From an uncultured Ruminococcus sp. (GTDB taxonomy: Bacteria > Bacillota > Clostridia > UBA1212): a stretch of DNA of 64,000 nt. Location of the stretch: contig CADAZX010000010.1 of the NCBI GenBank assembly GCA_902792515.1, positions 1 to 64,000 on the forward strand. Reading direction: 5' to 3'. Position numbers and translations under genes: made by a program. The notes under the pieces were generated by a model, which had not been told where the DNA came from, made no database searches, and saw only the letters and a program-made list of their open reading frames with translations. Position 1 is the stretch's first letter; the number at the start of each line of letters is the position of its first letter. Shown one piece after another: positions 53,464 through 62,284 of this stretch.

Positions 53464-55494
53464 ATGCTTACGTTTTTCCACGACACAAGGAATATAATGA
53501 CACGGAGCCCGTACGGCGCGGTCGAGTGCGGCGAAGAGGTGAGGCTCTCTGTTTTTTGCCGCGAGGACTGCCCGGAATGGCCTGCGGAGATTCTTGAGTC
53601 TTCGCTCGTGCTCGGGTTTTACGACACTGCCGACGAGACCGAGAGGGATCTTGAGGGACGCGTTCAGGAGATGTCGTCCCGCGAAATTCCGCTTGAAGCG
53701 CGTTTTGTTGACGCTGCCTGCGACGTGCCAGCGGACTTTGCGCGTGCTTCGGACGGAGCGATGCTAAAGGGCGACTATCGCGTTTTTTCGACTGTCTTAA
53801 AGCAGGACGAACCGGGCGTTTTGCGATACGGCTTCAGGTTCAGGGTCAGGGAGCGCGGCAGGGAGTTCGAGCTTTTTTACGGCAGCGCCGCGGAAAACGG
53901 GAAGGGCGGAACCGGCGTCTGTGCCGAGGCCTCATCAGGAAATCTGTTCAGGATTACTGTCGCGAGGCGCGGCCTTACGGTTCCGGAGTGGTTCAGGCAC
54001 GGTGTGATCTACCAGATCTTTCCCGACAGGTTTGCGAAGGGCTACGACGCGCTCTGCGAGCATAAGCCGGATTCTTTTATGTACGGAACGTGGGACGACA
54101 CACCTATGTACGTTCGCGGCGAGAGCGGCGAGATCGTGCGCTGGGATTTCCAGGGCGGCAACCTGTCAGGCGTCAACGGGAAGCTTCCTTATATCGAGTC
54201 GCTCGGTGCCGACATTATATACCTGAACCCGGTTTTCAGGGCGGCGAGCAACCACCGCTACGACACCGAGGACTATATGCACGTCGACGGCCTTCTGGGC
54301 GGCGACCCCGCGCTCGACCTGCTTCTCTTCGTTTGCGCGAAGGAAAAGATCAAGGTCATTCTCGACGGCGTTTTCAGCCACACAGGCAGCGACAGCATAT
54401 ATTTTGACAAAAAAGGCAGATTCGGCGGCGGCGCCTACGGCAACCCGCGCTCCAAATACAGAGACTGGTACAGCTTTTCTGAGGAGTCCGACGACGAGTA
54501 CGACTGCTGGTGGGGCGTGAAGGTGCTTCCGAACGTGAACGAGCTCGCGCCCGGGTATATTGATTTCATCGTCGAAAACGACGACTCTGTGGTGCGCCAC
54601 TGGCTCAGGAAAGGCATTTCCGGCTGGCGCCTCGACGTTGCGGACGAGCTTCCCGACAAGTTCATAAAAGAGCTGAGAGCCGCCGCCGACGAGACAGGAG
54701 CCGAGACGGGAACGGAGCCTGTCATTCTGGGCGAGGTCTGGGAGGATGCCTCAGACAAGTTCAGCTACGGAAAGCTCCGCTCCTACTTCACGGAGCGCGA
54801 ACTGCACACCGTGACCAACTATCCGTTCAGGAAGACGCTTTTGTCTTTCTATTCCTCCGGTATTTCCGCCGGCGACGCGTACGGCGTTTTCGAGAATCTC
54901 AGGGAGAACTACCCGCGGCAGAACTTCTACGCGCTCGTCAATATGACGGGAACTCACGACGTGCCGCGGCTGATGACGGAAATGCTCGGTTTCTGCGGAG
55001 AAAAGAGGCCTGACGCGAGGCGGTTTGTCGAAGGCTACGCGGCCGTCATGTTTACGTTCCCGGGCGTTCCGCTCGTCTATTACGGCGACGAAACGGGGCT
55101 CGAGGGCGGACCCGATCCGGACAACAGGCGTACGTTCCCGTGGGGGAAAGAGGACAAAAATCTCATCGCCCACTTCGCGAAGCTGGCAGCGCTCAGGAAG
55201 AACATTCCGTGTCTGCTTGACGGAGAGCTCGAATTCATTGACGGCGGGAACGACGTTTTCGCGTTTAAGAGGTTTACCGGAGACGGCGGAACGGGAGACG
55301 TGTTTGTGACGGCAGTAACGAGAAGAAAAGCTGTACCGGGCGAGGAGTTTGAGCTTGTTCTCAACGAGCCAGGCATGCGGTTCGTGAACGTCGAGACAGG
55401 CGCGGCCGTAACGTGCGGCGGCGACGGAATCCTCAGAGCAGGTATCGGAAAAGGCTACGTCTTGCTGGCGGGCTTAAGCGGCGAAAATGCCTAA
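53464..55494 (+). CDS. GH13 alpha-amylase family enzyme (neopullulanase/cyclomaltodextrinase-like)
   Basis: A 676-aa cytoplasmic GH13 enzyme. Residues 1-165 form an N-terminal beta domain (CBM34/48-like), then the catalytic barrel: VIYQIFPDRFAKG, DGVFSHTG (region I), GWRLDVADE (nucleophile Asp, region II), ILGEVWED (acid Glu, region III), NMTGTHDVPR (region IV, HD) and VYYGDETGLEGGPDPDNRRTFPW. The order is that of neopullulanase/cyclomaltodextrinase and maltogenic enzymes (GH13_20 group). With no signal peptide, it should cut imported maltodextrins or stored glycogen. It follows glgP and its terminator-like hairpins. Confidence 0.93.
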   Translation: MLTFFHDTRNIMTRSPYGAVECGEEVRLSVFCREDCPEWPAEILESSLVLGFYDTADETERDLEGRVQEMSSREIPLEARFVDAACDVPADFARASDGAMLKGDYRVFSTVLKQDEPGVLRYGFRFRVRERGREFELFYGSAAENGKGGTGVCAEASSGNLFRITVARRGLTVPEWFRHGVIYQIFPDRFAKGYDALCEHKPDSFMYGTWDDTPMYVRGESGEIVRWDFQGGNLSGVNGKLPYIESLGADIIYLNPVFRAASNHRYDTEDYMHVDGLLGGDPALDLLLFVCAKEKIKVILDGVFSHTGSDSIYFDKKGRFGGGAYGNPRSKYRDWYSFSEESDDEYDCWWGVKVLPNVNELAPGYIDFIVENDDSVVRHWLRKGISGWRLDVADELPDKFIKELRAAADETGAETGTEPVILGEVWEDASDKFSYGKLRSYFTERELHTVTNYPFRKTLLSFYSSGISAGDAYGVFENLRENYPRQNFYALVNMTGTHDVPRLMTEMLGFCGEKRPDARRFVEGYAAVMFTFPGVPLVYYGDETGLEGGPDPDNRRTFPWGKEDKNLIAHFAKLAALRKNIPCLLDGELEFIDGGNDVFAFKRFTGDGGTGDVFVTAVTRRKAVPGEEFELVLNEPGMRFVNVETGAAVTCGGDGILRAGIGKGYVLLAGLSGENA

Positions 55495-55569
55495 ACTGAG
55501 GCAAAAATACAATCGCACACGCGCGTCGATTGCATCACATTTCAGACTATTAAAACGGTGGTGACCGCT

Positions 55570-56391
55570 ATGATTATAGATTTTCATACTCACTGCTTCC
55601 CGGACGCGATCGCGAGGCGGGCGGTGGACGGACTCTCCAAAACCGGCGGCATCACGCCGAATACAGACGGCACGCTCGGTGACCTTAAACGCCTTATGGC
55701 GTCGCAGAACGTCTCGTATTTTGTCGTCAACAACATTTCCTCGGACGCGCGCCGCCAGAAGAACGTGAACGACTTCGCGATCTCATCGGACGGCGGAGCG
55801 TGCGTAAGCTTCGGGTCGGTCCATCCGTTCGCGGAAAACGCAGAGGAGGAGCTTGCAAGACTCAAAGAGGCGGGCATTGCGGGAATCAAGTTTCATCCCT
55901 ATTTTCAGGACTTTTACGTCGACGACGAAAGAGCTTTTCCGGTGTACGAAAAGGCGGCGGAGCTCGGGTTTATCATACTTTTCCACGCGGGCTGCGACAT
56001 ATCGTTCGAGGACACCGAAAGAGCCGCGCCGGAGAGATTCGCGAAGGTTCTGGACATGCTGGAATCGGCCGGGACCAAAGCTGACGTGGTGCTGGCCCAC
56101 TGGGGAGGCTCGATGATGACGGAGCGCGTTATCGGATCACTCTGCGGCAGGAACGTGTATTTCGACACGTCGTTCGGCGCGGGGAATATCACGGAAGAGC
56201 AGGCACGGAGGGTCGTGAAGCTCCACGGCGCGGACAGGATCCTTTTCGGCAGCGACTGCCCGTGGCACACGCCATTGCAGGAAAAGACTTTTATCGACAG
56301 TCTCGGCCTCGGAAGAGACGCCGGAAACAAGATTTATTACGAAAACGCGGCAAGGCTTCTTGAAAAACACGGAAGAAAGCTCGCGCGCTGA
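55570..56391 (+). CDS. Amidohydrolase-family metal-dependent hydrolase
   Basis: A 273-aa TIM-barrel hydrolase of the Amidohydro_2 family. Metal ligands include FHTHCFP (HxH), GIKFHPYFQDF (His), FHAGCD (His) and the late FGSDCPW (Asp). Such enzymes act as decarboxylases or hydrolases of cyclic substrates; the true substrate is not evident. ATG 55570 is preferred over an in-frame GTG at 55558 because the protein then begins MIIDFHTH. A terminator follows. Confidence 0.88.
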   Translation: MIIDFHTHCFPDAIARRAVDGLSKTGGITPNTDGTLGDLKRLMASQNVSYFVVNNISSDARRQKNVNDFAISSDGGACVSFGSVHPFAENAEEELARLKEAGIAGIKFHPYFQDFYVDDERAFPVYEKAAELGFIILFHAGCDISFEDTERAAPERFAKVLDMLESAGTKADVVLAHWGGSMMTERVIGSLCGRNVYFDTSFGAGNITEEQARRVVKLHGADRILFGSDCPWHTPLQEKTFIDSLGLGRDAGNKIYYENAARLLEKHGRKLAR

Positions 56392-56393
56392 CA

Positions 56394-56424
56394 AAAAGCG
56401 GCTTCACGGCGGGGCCGCTTTTTT
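56394..56424 (+). terminator. Rho-independent terminator after the amidohydrolase
   Basis: A 9-bp stem (56394-56402 with 56414-56422), 11-nt loop, then T-run. Confidence 0.88.
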
Positions 56425-56457
56425 ATTACCGGTTTTTCATTGAAAATCGCTTTTTTC

Positions 56458-56486
56458 TTGACATAATATGCGCAAAATGGTACGAT
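56458..56486 (+). promoter_or_regulatory. Promoter of the metallophosphoesterase gene, extended -10 type
   Basis: TTGACA at 56458-56463 (perfect -35), 17-bp spacer ending AAAATGG, TACGAT at 56481-56486. Confidence 0.85.
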
Positions 56487-56572
56487 ATTCACAATTTGGT
56501 GCCCGGTTCGGGGCATAAAACTTGCTTATCTGAGCGATATGTGACATTTCCGGGAAAAAGGGAGAGACGCGT

Positions 56573-59305
56573 GTGAAGAGACGGCTGCTGAATTTTGCGG
56601 TTATTGCGGTTGCGCTGGGCTTATGTCTGGCGCTTCTTGCGTGTTGCCGCGCAGCAGGCGTTACGGTTCACGGCAGAGTCCGGAATTTAGGATCCGCGGA
56701 AAACGCCGCCGTGAAGACCGGCTTTGACGACCGTCACCGCCACTCGTTTTCGGAATGGGCGCCGGACAGGGAGGCAACTTGCACCGTTCCCGGCACCGAG
56801 AGAAGAGTTTGCGAATGCGGTGCGGTGGAGCGCAGGCTTACGGGCCTTATGCCGCACACGCCGGGCGACCCTGTGGAGATCACGCCGCCTTTATGCACCG
56901 AAACCGGCCTCGACCGGATTTACTGCACCGTCTGCGGCGAAGAACTGGAGGATGTTACCATTGATGCGCTGGGGCACGTTTTTGCCTTGTTTGAGGGAAA
57001 AACGCCGACTTGCACCGAGCACGGATGGGACGCCTACACCGTCTGCGAACGCTGCGGACTGTCCACTTACGCGGAGATTCCGGCGACAGGCCACGAATAT
57101 AGAGAGATTGTTGTTGAGCCAACGTGTACGGAGGCGGGCGTGAGGAAGACCGTCTGCGCCGTCTGCGGGTACGAGGTTCTGTCGGAGAGGCGCGAGTACG
57201 CGGCGCTTGGCCACGTTTTGACGCACCGCGAGGGGAAGCTTCCGACCCGCAGCGAAAAGGGCTGGAAGGAGTACGACGTCTGCGACAGGTGCGGCTTCTC
57301 GACGTATGAGGAAATTCCGACGCTCGCGGACTATTTTGAGCCTGTTCTCAGGTTCTCGGTTGCGAGCGACGTTCACCTTCAGGAAAACAACGGTCTGAAG
57401 AGCCTCGACCGCCTGAAATCGTTCATTTCATCGTCCTACTCGTACTGCGACGCGTTCGACGGCTACAAAAAGCTCGACGGCATGTTCTTCCTGGGCGACA
57501 ACACACACAACGGCACGGCGGCCCAGCAAAAGATATTTTTCGACACCGTGGCCGCAAATTCGCGCGCGGGAACCGTCACCAGGGCGGTGATGGGCAACCA
57601 CGAGTTTTATTTCAACGGAAACACCTACAGCACCGAGGCGTTCGCGCTCGCGCCGGAGATTTTTAAAGAATGCGGCGGTTACGACAGCACGGACGCGCAC
57701 CTCGTGATCAACGGATACCATTTCATTTTCCTGAGTAACGACATGTATTCGGCGGGGAGAATGTTTACCGACTCCAAAATCGAGTGGCTGAAAAACGAGC
57801 TCGCGAAGGCGGCTTCGGACGATCCTACGGGGAAAAAGGCGATTTTCGTTTTCCAGCACGAACCTGCGGAAGGGGCCACGGGCGGAGCCGTTCCTTACGT
57901 CAGCGACGCAAGACTTGACACCGTTTTCTCGGATTACCCGCAGATCGTCGACTTTTCGGGTCACACCCACTGGCCGGTCACGAGCCCCTACGCGGTCTGG
58001 CAGGACAAATACACTGCGGTTTCAGCCGGTTCGCTCGCCTACCTGATGCTTCCTGTCATCAACCACCCGGTGTACGGCGTTACGGGCCTTTTCGACGAAC
58101 CGGAATACAGGGACTACCCGGGCGTCACCGCGAGCGACGCGCGCGGCCACTGGCGGAAATACATCAGCACCGGAATGCGCACCGGAAACATGTTCTTTAT
58201 AGTCGAGGTAGACGCGCGCGGGAACATACGGCTCGTAAGATACGACGCGGCTTCGGGAGCGACGTGGGGAAGAGCCGTCGTTATCGAATCGTGCGGAGAC
58301 CCGGAGGCGTTTTCGGAGACTGCCTCGAGAAGGGAAAGGGCGGCGGCGCCTGTTTTCGGGCAGGGCTCTTCGATTGACGTGCCAAATCTTGCCGCGACGC
58401 ATTTCGAGGTGGAGTTCCCGCAGGCAACGTGTGAGACAGACCCGGTTCAGAATTACAGAATTTGCCTACTTTCAGGGGAGGACGTCATTGAGACGACGTA
58501 CCTTCTGTCTGACGATTTCCTCGGCAGCGGGATGCCTGAGAGCCTGACCGCGGAGTTTTCCGGACTCAGACCCGGCGCGGAGTACACGGTCAGGGTTTAC
58601 GCCGTGAGCTACTGGGGACTTGAGAGCGCGCCTCTCGAGATAAAGGTGACGACGGCCGGCATTACGGACGGCGTTTACGACGCGGACATCCTTAAAACGG
58701 AATTTACCGCCGGCGGGTCGGCGAAAAACCTCGCGAACGGGAGAAGCCTTGCGTCTGTAGGAGGAACTTCCGTCGTTTACGAAGAGTCGCTCGGCAGACT
58801 TGTGAGCGTCCACAACGGGCGTTCGTGCTGGCGCTTTGACGGCATCGCGGACCGTTACGGCTCGATGGCGGGTTCGTTTTCTGTCGAGGCCGTGTTTAAG
58901 GTCGACAGCCTGCCCAAAGGGGACGTGGCGGTCGCGTGCGGAATACAGTTCGGCGGAACGGGATTCCTGCTGAGTCCGTCATGCGTCGTATCGTTCTTCT
59001 GCTCGGTGAACGGCGGCTACGCGCAGCCCGCGGCGGAGATTCCCGCCGGCGAATACGTTCACGTAACCGGCACCTTCGACGGCAAGTGGTCGAGGCTCTA
59101 TATAAACGGTGCGCTTGCCGCGTCCGTGGAGAGGGAGGGGCAGTTTACGCCGCCGGGAAGCGGCTCGAGATTCTTCTGCATAGGCGCTGACGCCGACGCG
59201 AACAACGCGGTGAACAGGTACTTTACCGGCAGGATCGCGGCGGTAAATATCTACTCGGAGGCGCTGACGCCTGAGATGGTCGGGAAGCTTGGCGCGAAAT
59301 ACTAG
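56573..59305 (+). CDS. Secreted metallophosphoesterase with Cys-pair repeats and LamG-like C-terminus
   Basis: The 910-aa product begins with a signal sequence ending near Cys 24 (LALLACCRAAG, possible lipobox). Residues about 65-260 carry four to five copies of a repeat reading roughly C-T-E-x-G ... C-x2-CG ... ALGH (for example PTCTEAGVRKTVCAVCGYE), a motif of Clostridia surface proteins. A calcineurin-like metallophosphoesterase domain follows (about 265-510): SDVHLQ, GDNTHNG, MGNHEFYF, FQHEP and GHTHWP supply the metal ligands. A fibronectin-like segment (600-700) and a LamG/ConA-like domain (710-910) end the protein. It starts at GTG 56573 behind GGGAGAG and has a strong promoter. It likely cleaves phosphate esters at the cell surface; the substrate is unknown. 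Confidence 0.88.
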   Translation: MKRRLLNFAVIAVALGLCLALLACCRAAGVTVHGRVRNLGSAENAAVKTGFDDRHRHSFSEWAPDREATCTVPGTERRVCECGAVERRLTGLMPHTPGDPVEITPPLCTETGLDRIYCTVCGEELEDVTIDALGHVFALFEGKTPTCTEHGWDAYTVCERCGLSTYAEIPATGHEYREIVVEPTCTEAGVRKTVCAVCGYEVLSERREYAALGHVLTHREGKLPTRSEKGWKEYDVCDRCGFSTYEEIPTLADYFEPVLRFSVASDVHLQENNGLKSLDRLKSFISSSYSYCDAFDGYKKLDGMFFLGDNTHNGTAAQQKIFFDTVAANSRAGTVTRAVMGNHEFYFNGNTYSTEAFALAPEIFKECGGYDSTDAHLVINGYHFIFLSNDMYSAGRMFTDSKIEWLKNELAKAASDDPTGKKAIFVFQHEPAEGATGGAVPYVSDARLDTVFSDYPQIVDFSGHTHWPVTSPYAVWQDKYTAVSAGSLAYLMLPVINHPVYGVTGLFDEPEYRDYPGVTASDARGHWRKYISTGMRTGNMFFIVEVDARGNIRLVRYDAASGATWGRAVVIESCGDPEAFSETASRRERAAAPVFGQGSSIDVPNLAATHFEVEFPQATCETDPVQNYRICLLSGEDVIETTYLLSDDFLGSGMPESLTAEFSGLRPGAEYTVRVYAVSYWGLESAPLEIKVTTAGITDGVYDADILKTEFTAGGSAKNLANGRSLASVGGTSVVYEESLGRLVSVHNGRSCWRFDGIADRYGSMAGSFSVEAVFKVDSLPKGDVAVACGIQFGGTGFLLSPSCVVSFFCSVNGGYAQPAAEIPAGEYVHVTGTFDGKWSRLYINGALAASVEREGQFTPPGSGSRFFCIGADADANNAVNRYFTGRIAAVNIYSEALTPEMVGKLGAKY

Positions 59306-59626
59306 GCGGCCGTCTGGCGCGGTTTACGTGTGTTTTCCCGCGGATGCGCACAATTTACGGGTGTACCCGGCCCTTTTAGATACGCGCGTGTGCGGGCGTG
59401 CGTTGCGCCTTTACAAAACCGCGGAAACGTGGTATACTGTACGCGTGCGAAAAAAGACGTGAAGAAACGGGATAGTTTTTTGCTCCCGCATTTGAACGGA
59501 CATGGCGCACGGTTACAGGTTTTCAACAGTTATTCTAAGGAAGCGCTTCAGTAAAAGCCTTTTTTGCGTACGTTGCTTTTAAGCCGTGCAGTGCTTCCGT
59601 AATACTATCAGACAGGAGTTGGTAAT
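59306..59626. other. Intergenic region upstream of frr
   Basis: A 321-bp gap with no gene. It carries the frr promoter (59410-59438), giving a leader of about 180 nt. I saw no riboswitch. Confidence 0.6.
59410..59438 (+). promoter_or_regulatory. Promoter of frr and the downstream lipid operon, extended -10 type
   Basis: TTTACA at 59410-59415, 17-bp spacer ending GAAACGTGG, TATACT at 59433-59438. Confidence 0.82.
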
Positions 59627-60187
59627 ATGATGAACAAATCCGATTACGACGTTTACAAGGAGAAAATGGACAAGACCGTGAGTCTGCTCGCGGAGAACCT
59701 TTCCGAAATCAGAGCCGGCAGAGCGAATCCCGCCGTCCTCAACAAGATTACCGTCAACTATTACGGAACGCCCACCCCGATCAACCAGGTCGGAAATATC
59801 ACGGTTCCCGAGGCGAGAATGCTCGTCTTCACGCCGTGGGACGCCAAGATACTGAAGGACGTTGAAAAGGAGATCCAGAAATCCGACATCGGCATCAACC
59901 CGAACAACGACGGAAAGTGCATCAAGCTCGTATTCCCGCCGCTCACCGAGGAGAGACGTCTCGACCTCGGCAAGCAGGTCAAAAAGTTCGGAGAAGAGGC
60001 TAAGGTCGCCGTCCGCTCCATCAGGAGAGACGCCGTCGAGTTCTTCAAGAACCAGAAAAAGAAGAGCGTTATCACCGAGGACGACCAGAAGCAGTCCGAG
60101 AAGGACATCCAGAAATTTACCGATGAGCACATCGAGGAGATCGACAAGGTCGTCGCCCGCAAGGAAAAGGAGCTCATGGAGTTCTGA
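59627..60187 (+). CDS. frr: Ribosome recycling factor
   Basis: Splits post-termination ribosomes with EF-G. The 186-aa product is standard length, with the three-helix bundle motifs RAGRANPAVLNKI, VPEARMLVFTPWD, NNDGKCIKLVFPPLTEERR and a C-terminal KDIQKFTDEHIEEID. Two ATGs occur in tandem (59627 and 59630), after CAGGAG. pyrH, its usual upstream neighbour, is absent here and frr has its own promoter. A hairpin follows before uppS. Confidence 0.98.
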   Translation: MMNKSDYDVYKEKMDKTVSLLAENLSEIRAGRANPAVLNKITVNYYGTPTPINQVGNITVPEARMLVFTPWDAKILKDVEKEIQKSDIGINPNNDGKCIKLVFPPLTEERRLDLGKQVKKFGEEAKVAVRSIRRDAVEFFKNQKKKSVITEDDQKQSEKDIQKFTDEHIEEIDKVVARKEKELMEF

Positions 60188-60227
60188 TTCCTGTTGCCGG
60201 GTTTTTCCGGATTTTCGGGACAAAAGA

Positions 60228-60259
60228 GGCGGGGCGCCGCAATGATGACGCGCCCCGCC
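60228..60259 (+). other. Strong GC hairpin between frr and uppS
   Basis: A 10-bp perfect stem (60228-60237 with 60250-60259). The next bases are GCAAATATTTG, not a U-run, so partial termination or mRNA stabilisation is possible. Confidence 0.6.
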
Positions 60260-60334
60260 GCAAATATTTGTGCATGCCGAGTTGCAGACCGGATATCCAG
60301 TCTGCGTTTTTTTTGAAGAACGGAGGCCCGTTTT

Positions 60335-61087
60335 ATGGCAGGCAAAAAGAAAAATACGGCGCCGGAAGCGGAAAACGAGGACCTGTCGCGAGGCGTCAGA
60401 TCGCTGGCGATCATTCCCGACGGAAACAGGCGGTGGGCGCGCAAAAGAGGCCTTCCCGCGATCGCCGGACACAGCCGCGGCGCGAGAGTGCTCAAGGATA
60501 TCTCGAGAATGTGCTGCGACAGGGGCATCAGATTCCTGACGTTTTACGCTTTTTCCACCGAGAACTGGAAGCGGAGCGAGCAGGAGGTCGGCGCGCTTAT
60601 GGGACTTTTGAAGTCGCTTCTCGACGACTACGAGAGGGAGCTCGGCGGCGACAAGGGCAGAATCGCGATCCGCGTGATGGGCGACAGACGCGGTCTTTCC
60701 AAAGAGCTTAACGAAGGCATCGACCGTGTCGAAAAGGCTACGGCGGGAGACAAGGCGCTGACCGTCATTCTCGCGATCAACTACGGTTCGCGGGACGAGA
60801 TAACGAAGGCCGTGCGTTCTGTCGCGGAGGACGCGGCTTCAGGCAGGATATCGCCTGACGACGTCACGCAGGAGCTGATCTCGTCGAGACTTTACACGGC
60901 GGGCGTTCCCGACCCGGACCTTCTTATCAGGACCAGCGGTGAGGAGCGCATCAGCAACTATATGCTATGGCAGATCGCCTACAGCGAGCTTTATTTTGCG
61001 GACTGCCTCTGGCCGGATTTCGACGAAAAGGAGCTTGACAAGGCGCTCGACGCTTACGCCGGCAGAAAAAGGCGCTTCGGCGGCTGA
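60335..61087 (+). CDS. uppS: Isoprenyl (undecaprenyl diphosphate) synthase
   Basis: A cis-prenyltransferase that makes the C55 lipid carrier from FPP and IPP. The 250-aa product has IPDGNRRWARKRG (catalytic Asp 29), FYAFSTENW, INYGSRDEI, LLIRTSGEERISNYMLWQIAYSELYF and FDEKELDKALDAYAGRKRRFGG. The P-loop reads GNRRWA where the Firmicutes enzyme usually reads GNGRWA; the GNRRWA form is commoner in archaeal and actinobacterial relatives. It should act at the cytoplasmic membrane face. Context (frr before, cdsA-dxr-rseP after) is canonical. Confidence 0.95.
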   Translation: MAGKKKNTAPEAENEDLSRGVRSLAIIPDGNRRWARKRGLPAIAGHSRGARVLKDISRMCCDRGIRFLTFYAFSTENWKRSEQEVGALMGLLKSLLDDYERELGGDKGRIAIRVMGDRRGLSKELNEGIDRVEKATAGDKALTVILAINYGSRDEITKAVRSVAEDAASGRISPDDVTQELISSRLYTAGVPDPDLLIRTSGEERISNYMLWQIAYSELYFADCLWPDFDEKELDKALDAYAGRKRRFGG

Positions 61088-61233
61088 AAATAATGCAAAA
61101 CTTGATGCCAAACCGTAAAAATAAAGAGCGGCGGCACGGGTTTAATATCGTTTTAAAGCTATTTAAATGTTTGTATGAGATAATATCACGCCGGAAGCGC
61201 GGCGTTTTGGCGCGCGGGGCGGATGGAGTTCTT

Positions 61234-62076
61234 ATGGTAAAGAGAATTATTACGGGAATTATCGCCGGCGGAATAGCTTTTGCGGCTATCTGGTTCGGCG
61301 GAATATGGTTCGGGCTCGCGCTCGGATTCATTGTCACCGTCGGACTTTTCGAGTTCATCAGGGCCTTGAAAACCGCGGGGCACAGGCCGATGATCACACC
61401 CGCGGTGCTGCTCTGGCTGACGTATCCGCTGATGCTTTTTTCGACCGAAAAGATTCCGGGCACGATAAAACTGGCGCCTACGGGAGATTTCAACTGGTTT
61501 ACGCTGCTGGTGCTTCTCGCGGTGATGGCGGTGATGGCGATTTTCGTCTTCGGGAACAAGCGTTTCAAACTCGACGACGGAGCGTTTCCGCTGCTCGGGG
61601 GTCTTTACGTTCCGTTTTTGCTGACGTTCGCGTACTGCCTCAGAGAGATGGAGCACGGCGGCCATTACGTGATGATTGCGCTTGTCGGTGCGGTCAGCGC
61701 GGATACGGCTGCTTTTGCGATCGGCTCGCTTATGGGCAAGCACAAGCTCTGCCCTGAGATCAGCCCGAACAAGACTGTCGAGGGATTTGTCGCGGGGTTC
61801 CTGGGGAGCGTCGCGGGACTTTGCTTCTACGGCGGCATGCTGCCCCTTATGAACATTCACATCGGGATCCCGTTCTGGTTCTACCCGGTCATGGGAATCG
61901 TGCTCGGAGCTGTCTCGCAGCTCGGCGATCTTTTCGCGTCGGCTGTCAAGCGCTACTGCGGCATCAAGGATTTCGGGAAGATCCTCCCGGGACACGGCGG
62001 AGTGCTCGACAGGGTGGACTCTTACATTCCTTCTCTGGTAGTGACTTACGTACTCATTTCGGCGTTTTTCGCCTGA
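61234..62076 (+). CDS. cdsA: Phosphatidate cytidylyltransferase
   Basis: Makes CDP-diacylglycerol for phospholipids. The 280-aa product has about seven helices and the family signature SAVKRYCGIKDFG followed by LPGHGGVLDRVDS near the C-terminus. ATG 61234 follows ATGGAG. In-frame codons back to 61093 form a basic stretch that is not conserved in the family, so I use the later start. Confidence 0.96.
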   Translation: MVKRIITGIIAGGIAFAAIWFGGIWFGLALGFIVTVGLFEFIRALKTAGHRPMITPAVLLWLTYPLMLFSTEKIPGTIKLAPTGDFNWFTLLVLLAVMAVMAIFVFGNKRFKLDDGAFPLLGGLYVPFLLTFAYCLREMEHGGHYVMIALVGAVSADTAAFAIGSLMGKHKLCPEISPNKTVEGFVAGFLGSVAGLCFYGGMLPLMNIHIGIPFWFYPVMGIVLGAVSQLGDLFASAVKRYCGIKDFGKILPGHGGVLDRVDSYIPSLVVTYVLISAFFA

Positions 62077-62284
62077 TATTTTAACGTTTTCCGGGAATCC
62101 GGAACGCCGCCCTTAGAAGCCCGGCACACGGCGCTTTACGCACACTTGGAATTACGGGTATTTACGGCGGTCTCGAAGGTTTTCCGGAACGCTTTAATTG
62201 CGCGCGCACGTGAACGCACGTAAAACGCAAAGCTTAACGCGCATTATTTATTGAGCAACGTTGGCGGCGGTTTTGAGGAGAGAT

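Noticed and set aside
61093..61233. N-terminal extension of CdsA
   Set aside because: The segment is a basic non-family stretch with no binding site at its start, while the start at 61234 gives the normal first helix.
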